From Catenibacillus sp964565805 (GTDB taxonomy: Bacteria; Bacillota; Clostridia; Lachnospirales; Lachnospiraceae), in the NCBI GenBank assembly GCA_964565805.1, contig CAZMGH010000009.1, positions 12,505 to 76,504 of the forward strand: a DNA stretch of 64,000 nucleotides, read 5' to 3'. The translations under genes were made by a program, and so were the position numbers. Below are positions 1 to 8,206 of the stretch, piece by piece (position 1 is the stretch's first letter; every line of letters starts with the position of its first letter). Under the pieces are notes generated by a model. The model was not told where the DNA came from, searched no databases, and saw nothing but the letters and a program-made list of their open reading frames with translations.

Positions 1-96
1 TCCTTTATGGCCGAGCCGGGATATATTTATGAGATTACAGGCTCCTGGACGGAAGGGGAAGTGACCTACGGATTTGAAGCTGCTGAAAAAAGCTGA
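1..96 (+). CDS. C-terminal end of an unidentified protein (partial)
   Basis: Frame 1 is open from the window edge to a TGA at 94-96 and gives 31 residues ending in EAAEKS. The gene begins upstream of the window. The stretch alternates aromatic and small residues (YIYEITGSW), like a beta-strand-rich C-terminus, but no family can be assigned. A terminator follows 48 bases later, which supports this being a real gene end. Confidence 0.6.
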   Translation, partial: SFMAEPGYIYEITGSWTEGEVTYGFEAAEKS

Positions 97-143
97 GGCT
101 GTGTAAATCTGCGCGGTAAATGCTGACGGAATAGTTACTAAGG

Positions 144-197
144 CAACCCAGTCAAACAGAGTTTTAGTACTCTGTAGATTGACGGGGTTGTTTTTTT
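144..197 (+). terminator. Rho-independent terminator of the upstream gene
   Basis: A long hairpin pairs CAACCC/GTCAA/ACAGAG on the left with CTCTGT/TTGAC/GGGTTG on the right around an 8-base loop. It is followed directly by a seven-T run at 191-197. Confidence 0.85.
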
Positions 198-256
198 CTG
201 ATTCATGAAAAATCTTTCCTGGAAATTATTTTAAAATTAAGAAAGTATAAAATCCA

Positions 257-284
257 TTGACAAAGACAGGGGATGTGTTAGGAT
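257..284 (+). promoter_or_regulatory. Sigma-A-type promoter of the DUF5685/J-domain operon
   Basis: TTGACA at 257-262 and TAGGAT at 279-284 are separated by 16 bp. Transcription would start near 290, exactly where the pentanucleotide repeat begins, so the repeat and the assembly gap lie in the 5' untranslated region. Confidence 0.6.
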
Positions 285-288
285 GAAG

Positions 289-416
289 TTGGCTTGGCTT
301 GGNNNNNNNNNNNNNNNNNNNNNNNNNNNNNNNNNNNNNNNNNNNNNNNNNNNNNNNNNNNNNNNNNNNNNNNNNNNNNNNNNNNNNNNNNNNNNNNNNN
401 NNTTGGCTTGGCTTGG
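289..416. repeat. Pentanucleotide tandem repeat (TTGGC)n interrupted by the assembly gap
   Basis: The 14 bases left of the gap (289-302) and right of it (403-416) are identical, TTGGCTTGGCTTGG, which is the same 5-bp unit in phase with itself. The gap probably represents more copies of this unit. The true copy number cannot be read here. The array would be transcribed as the leader of the gene starting at 464. Confidence 0.75.
303..402. other. Assembly gap of exactly 100 N
   Basis: One hundred N characters, a common placeholder for a gap of unknown size. The flanks are simple-sequence repeat, so the assembler probably broke in the repeat. Open frames crossing this stretch are artefacts. Confidence 0.98.
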
Positions 417-463
417 AGCCATAGCCTGTACACATAGTCACAGGATACAGGAGAAGTGATCAG

Positions 464-1288
464 ATGTATGGATATATAAATTGTAATAAAGCTGGACTCA
501 GCACAGAAGAGATCCAGCGCTATCAAAGTGTGTACTGCGGTTTGTGCAATACACTGAAAAAGTCTTTCGGACAGATTGAAAGGCTCAGTTTAAGCTATGA
601 TATGACATTTCTCATATTATTTTTATCATCTCTCTATGAACCGGAGGAAACGGCAACAGAGTTTCGCTGTGGGATAAATCGGTTTCGTCCAAAAATAGAA
701 GTCCGTAATAAATATACAGAGTATGCGGCGGATATGACGGTTGTTCTGTCCTATTATAAATGTATGGATGACTGGCAGGATGAAAAAAAACATTTAATGC
801 GCTGGTATGCCGAGGAACTGAAACCCTGGTATGAAAAAGCAAAGGAAAAGTATCCCCGTCAGTGCCAGGCAATTTTTGAAGGTATAGATGCTTTAAATCA
901 AGTGGAAAAGTCCTTTTCATCTCAGCCGGATGACGCGGTGAACTGTTCAGGAAAGATGGTGTCTGAGCTGTTTGTTTATGAAGAGGATTTCTGGAGCAAC
1001 AGTCTTAGAAGTTTTGGCTATGAGCTTGGACGTTTTATTTATCTTATGGACGCGGCAATGGATTATAAAGATGATCTGAAAAAGAACAGTTATAATCCTT
1101 TGATCCGTATGCGAAAAAAGCCAGAGGATATGGGAGAAATATTGACCATGTCTATTGGAAATGTGACTCAGATCTTTGAAAAGCTGCCTATGGTTCAGGA
1201 TGTCCACCTGCTGAGAAATATATTATATGCAGGAGTGTGGCAGGAGTACTTGAGAAAATATGGAGGAAAGGAGCAGGAGCATGGTTGA
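464..1288 (+). CDS. DUF5685 family protein
   Basis: A 274-residue cytoplasmic protein recognised as DUF5685 by its start (MYGYI), an early YCGLC motif near residue 29, and helical segments rich in aromatic and acidic residues. No signal peptide or membrane segment is evident. The function of the family is unknown. AGGAG at 448-452 serves the ATG at 464. The stop overlaps the start of the J-domain gene by 8 bases, so the two are translationally coupled. The pair suggests a chaperone-related or structural role, but that is inference from context only. Expression starts at the promoter at 257-284 and passes through the repeat and gap. Confidence 0.85.
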   Translation: MYGYINCNKAGLSTEEIQRYQSVYCGLCNTLKKSFGQIERLSLSYDMTFLILFLSSLYEPEETATEFRCGINRFRPKIEVRNKYTEYAADMTVVLSYYKCMDDWQDEKKHLMRWYAEELKPWYEKAKEKYPRQCQAIFEGIDALNQVEKSFSSQPDDAVNCSGKMVSELFVYEEDFWSNSLRSFGYELGRFIYLMDAAMDYKDDLKKNSYNPLIRMRKKPEDMGEILTMSIGNVTQIFEKLPMVQDVHLLRNILYAGVWQEYLRKYGGKEQEHG

Positions 1289-2009
1289 TGATCCATATAA
1301 AGTCCTTGGAGTTTCCAGGGATGCGACAAAAGATGAAATAAAGAAAGCCTATCGTCAAAAGGCAAAGGAATATCATCCGGACCTTCATCCGGACGATCCT
1401 CAGGCGGCGGAAAAGATGAATGAGATCAATGAGGCCTATGATATGCTGAACAATCCGGAAAAATACCAGCAAAGACAGCAGCAGTCCTACCAGCGTCAAG
1501 GCGATCCTTATGGCAGCAGTCAGGGCGGATACTCAGGATTTTACGGGAACCGTAACAATGGCGGATACGGCGGCTTTGGAGATTTTGATTTTGAAGATCT
1601 TTTCGGCTTTGGACGAAGAACCTACAGGGCGCCTAAAGCAACCAGCGAACCGGGAGACAGCGCGGATATACGCCAGGCGGTAGACTTGATCAATATTGGA
1701 GAGTATGGCCGGGCTAACGGAACATTAAATACGATCCTGAGCCATCAGCGGGATGCCCGGTGGTATTATCTTAGCGCCCTGGCTAATTTCGGGCTTGGGA
1801 ATCAGCTTATGGCGGTGGAACAGATCCGGAAAGCTATTGAGAAGGCCCCGGGAAATGCCCTTTATCGGCAGACCCTCCAAACCTTTCAGGGAAGCGCCTC
1901 TGCCTATGAGCAGCAAGGCCAGGAGTTTCAGCAATATGCTATGGATCTGAATAAAATGTGCGGGTGCTTTTGCGCGGCGCAGCTTTTGTGTATGTGCTGC
2001 CGGTTTTAG
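1281..2009 (+). CDS. J-domain (DnaJ-like) protein with TPR-like region and cysteine-rich tail
   Basis: 242 residues. Residues 4-70 form a J-domain with the HPD motif (EYHPDLHPDD), the part that stimulates an Hsp70 ATPase. A Gly/Tyr/Asn/Gln-rich linker (about 80-120) follows, then a helical TPR-like segment (about 130-215). The last 17 residues are packed with cysteines (CGCFC, CMCC). There is no DnaJ zinc-finger or C-terminal substrate domain, so this is a type III J-protein and not DnaJ itself. The start is set at 1281 and not the upstream ATG at 1260, because AGGAG lies just before it. No Hsp70 partner gene is in view. Confidence 0.85.
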   Translation: MVDDPYKVLGVSRDATKDEIKKAYRQKAKEYHPDLHPDDPQAAEKMNEINEAYDMLNNPEKYQQRQQQSYQRQGDPYGSSQGGYSGFYGNRNNGGYGGFGDFDFEDLFGFGRRTYRAPKATSEPGDSADIRQAVDLINIGEYGRANGTLNTILSHQRDARWYYLSALANFGLGNQLMAVEQIRKAIEKAPGNALYRQTLQTFQGSASAYEQQGQEFQQYAMDLNKMCGCFCAAQLLCMCCRF

Positions 2010-2031
2010 ATGATTTTGAAAATTTCTATCA

Positions 2032-2061
2032 TTGCCAACATTCTCGTTTATCAGGTATACT
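2032..2061 (+). promoter_or_regulatory. Promoter of the isochorismatase-like gene
   Basis: TTGCCA at 2032-2037 and TATACT at 2056-2061 with an 18-bp spacer, about 55 bp before the ATG. A second -10-like GATAAT at 2093-2098 has no well-spaced -35. Confidence 0.5.
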
Positions 2062-2115
2062 GTATTTATATGTTTGGCACAAGCTCAGACAGGATAATAT
2101 ACAGGAGGTTTTCAT

Positions 2116-2658
2116 ATGCGTTTATTACTTGAAGATACCATGGCGTTGATCGTTGATTATCAGGAACGGCTGATGCCGGTGATTTATGAACATGATGAAC
2201 TGGAAAAGAAAAGCTGTACTTTGTTAAAAGGTTTAAGGACTTTAGGCGTTCCTATGGTCATGACCCAGCAGTACACAAAAGGCATTGGCATGACCATCCC
2301 CTCTATTACAGAGGCCGCAGGCACCAGCGAGTATTTTGACAAGATCACCTTCAGCTGCTATGAAGATGAAGCGGTGCGCCGTAAGATGGAAGCGCTTGGA
2401 AAGAAGACGGTGATCGTTTGCGGTATAGAAGCCCATATTTGCGTGCTCCAGACATGTATTGATCTGAAGGAGGCGGGGTATACACCGGTGCTGGTGACAG
2501 ACGGTATCAGCTCCCGGAAGGCTTCCGATACGGAAGTGGCCCTGATGCGGGCTCAAAGCGAGGGGATACTTCTTACAACCACAGAGTCCATATTGTTTGA
2601 GCTGACACGGAAGGCGGGAAGTCCGGTATTTAAGGAAATTTCACGGCTGATTAAATAA
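2116..2658 (+). CDS. Isochorismatase-family cysteine hydrolase (YcaC-like)
   Basis: 180 residues with the family's Asp-Lys-Cys catalytic set: D14 (VDYQE), K76 (FDKITFSC) and C109 (GIEAHICVLQT). The family hydrolyses small amides or vinyl ethers. The metal-binding Asp-His-His signature of true nicotinamidase PncA is not seen, so pncA is not called although pncB is next door and convergent. The substrate is unknown. AGGAGG at 2103-2108 fits the ATG at 2116. The gene has its own promoter and shares a bidirectional terminator with pncB. Confidence 0.85.
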   Translation: MRLLLEDTMALIVDYQERLMPVIYEHDELEKKSCTLLKGLRTLGVPMVMTQQYTKGIGMTIPSITEAAGTSEYFDKITFSCYEDEAVRRKMEALGKKTVIVCGIEAHICVLQTCIDLKEAGYTPVLVTDGISSRKASDTEVALMRAQSEGILLTTTESILFELTRKAGSPVFKEISRLIK

Positions 2659-2703
2659 TGGCTGTACAACCCAGGCATTATGAAACAGGCTTTATAGGAA
2701 TAT

Positions 2704-2753
2704 AAAAAAGGTGCAGGAGCAGAGCTTTTATAAAACTGCTTTTGCACCTTTTA
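2704..2753. terminator. Bidirectional terminator between hydrolase and pncB
   Basis: AAAAAGGTGCA (2705-2715) pairs with TGCACCTTTT (2743-2752), with an inner AGCAG/CTGCT stem. A-rich and T-rich edges let it work for both convergent genes. Confidence 0.85.
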
Positions 2754-2784
2754 TGGTTATAAAGGCTGTGGGATGACTGACAGA

Positions 2785-4251
2785 TCAGCTTTTTTTGTCT
2801 CGAAAGCTGTGGATATTATCCAGGAGATGGTTTTTAAGCTCCCACAATGGCCGGGATAGATCCACATAAACAGTCTGAGGGTTGGCCAGACGGCGGGATT
2901 CATCCCATAAAGTATCCAGCTCTTTCTGGCAGTAGTCCTTGATCTCCATAACCGAGGGGGAGGCGTAGACGCACTGGCCTTTTACAAAAACCGGCACAAG
3001 GAGCTGACGGACGGTATAAGTGCCGCCGTCTAAGTAGGTTCGCTTCCATGTGGCAATGGGATCAAAGATCATAAGGTCATCTTTTGGGTCATAATTTTCC
3101 CCTTCCAGAGCAATCAGATCTCCACGGATCTTGCCGGTTTCCTTGTCATAAAGGCGGAAGATGACTTTATTCCCCGGATCGGTTACCTTTTCAATATTTT
3201 CCGAAACCTTGATTTTGGGAATAAAGGTTCCGTCCGGTCCTTGGACAGCAGCCAGCTTGTAAACGCCGCCAAAGGCAGGGCAGTCCTTGGATGTGATCAG
3301 GTTCGTGCCAACGCCCCAGGATGTGATCTGGGCGCCCTGGCTTTTCAGGCTTTCGATCAAGTATTCATCCAGATCGCTGGAGGCAGAGATCACCGCGTCT
3401 GTAAATCCGGCGGCATCCAGCATCTTTCGTGCTTTTTTGGAAAGATAGGCCAGGTCGCCGCTGTCTAAGCGGATGCCGTAAAGCTTTGGCTTTGGAAGTC
3501 CGGCCTCCCGCATTTCACTAAATACTTGGATGGCATGAGGAACGCCGGATTTTAAAGTTTCATAAGTATCTACCAGAAGCAGGCAATTATCCGGGTAAAG
3601 GTGGGCATAGGCTCGGAAAGCTTCCAGCTCGGTCTTAAAGCTCATGATCCAGCTGTGAGCATGGGTCCCTTTAATGGGGATATTAAACATTTTTCCTGCA
3701 AGAACATTTGATGTGCCTACACATCCGGCGATCACTGCCGCCCGTGCCCCATAGGTACCCGCGTCCGGTCCCTGGGCGCGGCGCAGTCCGAACTCCATAA
3801 CACCGCCGCCTGCAGCGTAAACGACCCGGGAGGCCTTTGTGGCGATCAGGCTCTGATGGTTGATAATGTTTAAAATGGCTGTTTCAATAAGCTGAGCCTC
3901 AATAATGGGGGCAACGACCTTTAAAAGAGGCTCCTTGGGAAATACAACAGTGCCTTCGGGAATGGCATAAATATCTCCTGTAAAACGGAATCCGGACAAA
4001 TAGTTTAAAAAGTCTTCGTGAAAAAATCCAGTGTCTCTTAAGTACTGTATATCTTCTGTGTCAAAATGGAGGTCTTTAATATAGTCGATCACCTGTTCAA
4101 GACCGGCGGTAATAGCATAAGCGCCGCCGCTGGGATTGGTGCGGTAGAAAACATCAAACACAACGGTTTCATTGGTTTGGTTTTCAAAATAGCCCTGCAT
4201 CATGGTCAGTTCATACAGGTCCGTGAGTAGGGTCAGATTGTATCTGCTCAT
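2785..4251 (-). CDS. pncB: Nicotinate phosphoribosyltransferase
   Basis: 488 residues, normal for the long clostridial NAPRTase. It makes nicotinate mononucleotide from nicotinate, PRPP and ATP in NAD salvage in the cytoplasm. Recognisable parts are the N-terminal LLTDLYELTMMQGYF, the GTHAHSW histidine motif near residue 200, and the PRPP-binding RLDSGDL segment near residue 270. A GAGGGGAG ribosome site precedes the ATG. The monocistronic unit has its own promoter (4290-4318) and is divergent from the AraC/GH39 gene. Confidence 0.95.
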   Translation of the reverse strand: MSRYNLTLLTDLYELTMMQGYFENQTNETVVFDVFYRTNPSGGAYAITAGLEQVIDYIKDLHFDTEDIQYLRDTGFFHEDFLNYLSGFRFTGDIYAIPEGTVVFPKEPLLKVVAPIIEAQLIETAILNIINHQSLIATKASRVVYAAGGGVMEFGLRRAQGPDAGTYGARAAVIAGCVGTSNVLAGKMFNIPIKGTHAHSWIMSFKTELEAFRAYAHLYPDNCLLLVDTYETLKSGVPHAIQVFSEMREAGLPKPKLYGIRLDSGDLAYLSKKARKMLDAAGFTDAVISASSDLDEYLIESLKSQGAQITSWGVGTNLITSKDCPAFGGVYKLAAVQGPDGTFIPKIKVSENIEKVTDPGNKVIFRLYDKETGKIRGDLIALEGENYDPKDDLMIFDPIATWKRTYLDGGTYTVRQLLVPVFVKGQCVYASPSVMEIKDYCQKELDTLWDESRRLANPQTVYVDLSRPLWELKNHLLDNIHSFRDKKS

Positions 4252-4289
4252 GTTTTTCTCCCCTCTTTCAATGGCTGAGTATAGGCTTT

Positions 4290-4318
4290 ATTCTACAGCG
4301 ATTTTGTGTAAAATGCAA
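4290..4318 (-). promoter_or_regulatory. Promoter of pncB
   Basis: On the minus strand TTGCAT (4313-4318) and TAGAAT (4290-4295) are 17 bp apart. No NAD-related operator is recognisable. Confidence 0.65.
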
Positions 4319-4402
4319 GATTGTATTCGCTCTTGAGTTAAATAGTTATATAGTAAGCAGCAACTTTTTCCCAGTCTTCTGCAATCTCCTGTATTTTTCA
4401 GA

Positions 4403-4431
4403 TGGACAGAATTTCTGGCTTTGGATATAAT
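4403..4431 (+). promoter_or_regulatory. Promoter of the AraC/GH39 regulator gene
   Basis: TGGACA (4403-4408) and a perfect TATAAT (4426-4431) with a 17-bp spacer, 32 bp before the ATG at 4463. Confidence 0.65.
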
Positions 4432-4462
4432 TAAGGCACAATAAGGAGAGGTTGTATATAGG

Positions 4463-6871
4463 ATGAATAAATATACAAGAAAAGAAAAAGTCGGGATCGA
4501 GGTAAAAAATACCTGTCAGGAAAGGGAACACTTTCATCAGGACATAGAATTGCTCTATGTGCTCGAGGGAAGTCTTGAAGTGAAGATCGGGGAAAAAATC
4601 ATTGCCATGAAGGCTGAGGATATTTATGTTGTCAACGCCAATAAGCGGCATAGTCTCCAGGGGTCAGAGGACATTTTGTATGCTAAGCTGATGATTAACT
4701 ACCAGATGGTCAGTGATATTCTCAACACCATGAATATTATCCTTTGGTGTGATTCCTCAAAAAGCAATGATGAGCGATATGATCAGCTTAGAGGACTTTT
4801 GAAAAAACTGCTGAACCATTACATTATGGTTGAAGGGAGGACAGCAGATTTTGGCCATATTGCCCTTTGCTATCAGATCCTGGAGCTGTTGTCTGTTCAT
4901 TTTCTTGTCCAGACTGCGGACAAGATAAGCATGGATGAAAATGTTCGTTTTGATGACAGAATAGCACAGATAAATAATTATATACATGCCAATTATAATC
5001 AGCAAATCAGTATGAAAGAACTTTCTTCCAAACTGTTTCTCTCTGACGGATATTTGTCCCGTTTTTTTAAGAAAACTTACGGAATGAGTTTTGCTGAATA
5101 TCTCACGAATATACGTTTGTATCATGCGGTGGATGATCTGATCTATACGGATCTTCCTATTACAAGGATTGTCTATGATAATGGATTTTCCAGTGTAACC
5201 ATGTTTGATAAAGTATTTAAACAGGCTTATGGAGAGACGCCTTCTGCATTTCGGAGAAAATCATCAGAGAAGCGGGAGACGGAGGATAGAGCCCTGGACA
5301 GGGATGCAGAAATCCGATTGGAGAAGATCCTTACGAACCAGGGTCTTGAGCTGGAGAACGCGGAACCGGGAGATGCGTTAACCGCTAAAGCGTCTGCGAT
5401 TACGCGCAAAAGAATGGTTCCGGTCTGGAATCGTATGATAAATATTGGCTCGGCGGAGGATATTCTTCGCGCAGAGATCCGGGAACATATGATTTTGTTA
5501 AAGGAATCTTTGGGAATTGTATATGTACGTTTCTGGAATATATTTTCAAAGGAAATGCTGATTGATTCGGATCAAAGAAGAGATTATAATTTTACCAGAG
5601 TGGATTACGTCCTGGATTTTATCCTTCAGCATGGAATGAAACCTCATATTGAACTTGGCCCCAAACCCAGACGGATCCATAGGACGGTAAGGGATGCCCT
5701 TGTTTATCCGGAGGAAAGAGTTCAGATCCATGAAGGACGGTGGCAGGCAATCCTTGACGCTATGATGCGGCATTGTATCCTGCGATACGGGCAGGCGGAA
5801 ATGGAAACGTGGCGGATAGAAGTCTGGCGGGATGAGCGGACGGAGAAAAATAAAGACTCTCTGGAACAGTATTACCGCCTGTTTAATATTGTTTATAAAA
5901 CTGTAAGAAAATACTGCAATTTCCTTGAAGTCGGCGGCTGCGGATTCCGGGGGGATTATGATCAGGAAGCCGACCGGGATATGCTTATAGAGTGGGCCGG
6001 GCAGGAGTGTGTGCCGGATTTTATCTCCATGATGCTTTACGCATATATCCGGGGGGAGGAAAATCAGGACATATTTTCCAGGAGGAGCACGGATAGTGAC
6101 GCTCTGATCAAAGGGGTGGAATGGATGAGGACCAGTATGCAGGATGCCGGGCTGCAGGATAAAAAACTATATATTACAGAATGGAATCTGACCATATCGG
6201 ATCGGAACTATATTAATGATACCTGCTTTAAAGGAGCATATGTGGCAAGTAATCTTCTGGGAATGTATGGACTGGCAGATGATGCAGGATATTTTTCAGG
6301 AACGGACAGAATATCCGAATATTTTGATTCGAATCTGCTTCTTCATGGAGGAACCGGGCTGCTGACAAAACATGGGATTATGAAACCTGTGGGCTTTGCC
6401 TTTGAATTTTTCAGCAGATTGTATCATTATCTGATCCATGTTGATCGTTCCTGTATTATTACCACAAACGGTCACGGTTCTTACGGAATACTGTGCCATA
6501 ATATGCGGCGGCTGAACTATAACTATTATTTCACAAAGGAGGATGAGATCGAGAAAGAACATCTCTGGAAATATTTTGAAGATGAAAAAATTGTGGATTT
6601 GGAAATCACACTAACAGATATGGAAGACGGGACGTACCAGATGAAGATGTACCGGGTAAATAAACAGAATGGCAATATTCTTCATATATGGAGGGAAATG
6701 CAGTATACACGGGAATTAGACAGGGAAGATTTAAGATACTTTAAACGGGTATGTGAACCCAGGCTGACCATTGAAAAGCTCCGGTCAGAGGAAGGAAAGG
6801 TATGTACGAAGATCCGAATGTTTTCCAATGAGATCATTTATATTAATATGCAAAAAATATATGAGGATTAG
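4463..6871 (+). CDS. AraC-family regulator fused to a GH39-like (beta-xylosidase) domain
   Basis: 802 residues in three parts. Residues 1-100 are an AraC-type cupin sensor (HFHQDIELLYVLEG). Residues 165-267 are a two-helix-turn-helix AraC DNA-binding domain ending GETPSAFRRK. Residues 315-800 resemble a GH39 TIM barrel plus beta-sandwich. In GH39 the acid/base Glu sits in a W-N-E-P context. Here the aligned segment is EVWRDER (453-459), so Asp457 replaces it. The nucleophile motif ITEWN is kept (Glu573). The barrel is therefore probably a weak enzyme or a sugar-sensing module, which is inference. There is no signal peptide, consistent with a cytoplasmic regulator. It lies just upstream of, and probably controls, the putative glycoside operon starting at 7131. 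AGGAG at 4444-4448 is a fair ribosome site. Confidence 0.85.
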   Translation: MNKYTRKEKVGIEVKNTCQEREHFHQDIELLYVLEGSLEVKIGEKIIAMKAEDIYVVNANKRHSLQGSEDILYAKLMINYQMVSDILNTMNIILWCDSSKSNDERYDQLRGLLKKLLNHYIMVEGRTADFGHIALCYQILELLSVHFLVQTADKISMDENVRFDDRIAQINNYIHANYNQQISMKELSSKLFLSDGYLSRFFKKTYGMSFAEYLTNIRLYHAVDDLIYTDLPITRIVYDNGFSSVTMFDKVFKQAYGETPSAFRRKSSEKRETEDRALDRDAEIRLEKILTNQGLELENAEPGDALTAKASAITRKRMVPVWNRMINIGSAEDILRAEIREHMILLKESLGIVYVRFWNIFSKEMLIDSDQRRDYNFTRVDYVLDFILQHGMKPHIELGPKPRRIHRTVRDALVYPEERVQIHEGRWQAILDAMMRHCILRYGQAEMETWRIEVWRDERTEKNKDSLEQYYRLFNIVYKTVRKYCNFLEVGGCGFRGDYDQEADRDMLIEWAGQECVPDFISMMLYAYIRGEENQDIFSRRSTDSDALIKGVEWMRTSMQDAGLQDKKLYITEWNLTISDRNYINDTCFKGAYVASNLLGMYGLADDAGYFSGTDRISEYFDSNLLLHGGTGLLTKHGIMKPVGFAFEFFSRLYHYLIHVDRSCIITTNGHGSYGILCHNMRRLNYNYYFTKEDEIEKEHLWKYFEDEKIVDLEITLTDMEDGTYQMKMYRVNKQNGNILHIWREMQYTRELDREDLRYFKRVCEPRLTIEKLRSEEGKVCTKIRMFSNEIIYINMQKIYED

Positions 6872-6872
6872 G

Positions 6873-6963
6873 CGCCGCTGCTCACCTGGAAAACAGCGGC
6901 TATAAGGCGGCAAGAATAGCAGGAGGTCAAAATATCATGAATGGTTTTTGACCTCTTTTTTTT
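6873..6963 (+). terminator. Hairpin and terminator after the AraC/GH39 gene
   Basis: A first hairpin pairs GCCGCTG (6874-6880) with CAGCGGC (6894-6900). A second pairs GAGGTCAAAA (6923-6932) with TTTTGACCTC (6946-6955) and runs into an eight-T tract, a classical terminator. It separates the regulator transcript from the operon it probably controls. Confidence 0.85.
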
Positions 6964-6978
6964 GTGTGTTGATTTTTA

Positions 6979-7002
6979 CATCAAAAATGTCATTTTTGGA
7001 TG
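6979..7002. promoter_or_regulatory. Inverted repeat, candidate operator upstream of the glycoside operon
   Basis: CATC-AAAAATG at 6979-6989 mirrors CATTTTT-GGATG at 6991-7002 with a one-base centre and one extra base. It lies 45 bp upstream of a -10 hexamer with no good -35, a position that would suit an activator. Binding by the AraC/GH39 protein is inferred. Confidence 0.45.
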
Positions 7003-7023
7003 ATTAAAGGGGAGGAATAGGGG

Positions 7024-7052
7024 AAGTGCTTATTCCGTCTTTGAATTATAAT
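7024..7052 (+). promoter_or_regulatory. Probable activator-dependent promoter of the glycoside operon
   Basis: A perfect TATAAT stands at 7047-7052. The -35 position (7024-7029, AAGTGC) is far from consensus, which suggests a promoter needing an activator. Confidence 0.4.
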
Positions 7053-7130
7053 AATTTCAGATTGAAACCAACGTAACAGCTCAGCAGGCGGAGCATTTAC
7101 TGGTTTTAAAGAAGGGAGACAGGATATGGC

Positions 7131-8177
7131 ATGAAAATAAAGCTGGGCATTATCGGATTCGGAGGAATGGGAAAATGGCATGCAAAAAACGCGCCCAGAG
7201 CAGGGGTTGAAATCGCAGCGGTCTGCGATATTGACGAAGAGAAGCAGAAGGAAGCCCTGGAGATGGGATATAAGCGCTATAAATCAGCGGATGAACTGCT
7301 TCAGGATCCGGAGATAAATACTGTGATTCTCACAGTTCCGAACCATTTACATAAAGAAATGTGCATTAAGGCGGCAGAAGCCGGAAAAAACGTGATCACA
7401 GAAAAACCTGCCGCAATGAACGTTCAGGAATTGGATGAGATGGAAGCAGCATGCAAAAAGGCAGGGGTATTTTTTACATCCCACCAAAACAGAAGGTGGG
7501 ATAAGGATATGTTGATCGTAAAAAAAGCATATGATGAAGGACTTCTGGGCAATATTTTTACGATCGAATCAAAACTTCATTCTGGAAACGGATATATGCA
7601 TGAATGGCATATTTATAAAAAATACGGCGGAGGAATGATGTATGACTGGGGAGTGCATCTGATCGACCAGATTCTTTTTATGATGCCGGGCGCTAAGATC
7701 AAATCTATTTATGCGGATATTAAAAATGTGCTTCATGAGGAAGTGGATGATTATTTTAAGATCATCCTTAAAATGGATAAGGGCATAACCGCTCATATTG
7801 AGCTTTCTACCTATATCCTTGAATATCAGCCCCGATGGCTTGCGGCAGGAGATAAGGGAACCTTGATCGTAAAAAGCTTCGGATGCGATGGCAGCATTTA
7901 CAGAACAGGAAAGATGCTGGAAAAGCTTCCGCCTCAGATTACAGAAACAGAAGCGGGACCTACACGGCAGTTTGCTCCTGTTCCCCCGGGAGGAATCGTA
8001 ACAGAGCCTTTACCTCATATTGAGACTGACTGGGTAGAGTTTTATAGGAATGTGGGCGATGTGCTTAATGGAAGAGGAGAATCAAAGATCAAGATTTCAG
8101 AAATACGCCGGGTATTGTCAGTGATGGAAGCGGCATGGAAATCTTCAGAAACCGGAGAGGCTGTTTTGTTTGAATAA
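7131..8177 (+). CDS. Gfo/Idh/MocA-family NAD(P)-dependent oxidoreductase (first copy)
   Basis: 348 residues. The Rossmann nucleotide site is at 6-14 (GIIGFGGMG), the family EKP motif at 91-93, and the catalytic Asp172/His176 in YDWGVH. Such enzymes oxidise or reduce one hydroxyl of a sugar or cyclitol. In the known C-glycoside pathway a Gfo/Idh/MocA enzyme oxidises C3'' of the sugar, and another may process the released keto-sugar. Which role this copy plays cannot be told from sequence. GGGAG at 7114-7118 serves the ATG. It is the first gene of the unit running to about 17353. Confidence 0.9.
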   Translation: MKIKLGIIGFGGMGKWHAKNAPRAGVEIAAVCDIDEEKQKEALEMGYKRYKSADELLQDPEINTVILTVPNHLHKEMCIKAAEAGKNVITEKPAAMNVQELDEMEAACKKAGVFFTSHQNRRWDKDMLIVKKAYDEGLLGNIFTIESKLHSGNGYMHEWHIYKKYGGGMMYDWGVHLIDQILFMMPGAKIKSIYADIKNVLHEEVDDYFKIILKMDKGITAHIELSTYILEYQPRWLAAGDKGTLIVKSFGCDGSIYRTGKMLEKLPPQITETEAGPTRQFAPVPPGGIVTEPLPHIETDWVEFYRNVGDVLNGRGESKIKISEIRRVLSVMEAAWKSSETGEAVLFE

Positions 8178-8206
8178 TTTGAATGAGAAACAGGAGGAAA
8201 ATCAAA

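Noticed and set aside
283..459. A plus-strand leader peptide starting ATG 283 and running through the repeat to TGA 457-459
   Set aside because: The ATG lies inside the predicted -10 box, so it would not be on the transcript, and it has no ribosome site. Continuity through the gap cannot be known.
226..526. Minus-strand open frames crossing the N gap with repeated KPSQ-type residues
   Set aside because: They are translations of the pentanucleotide repeat and of N characters, with no ribosome site and in several frames at once.
2116..2658. Naming the hydrolase pncA because pncB is adjacent
   Set aside because: The Asp-His-His metal motif of nicotinamidases is not seen, and the genes are convergent, not co-transcribed.
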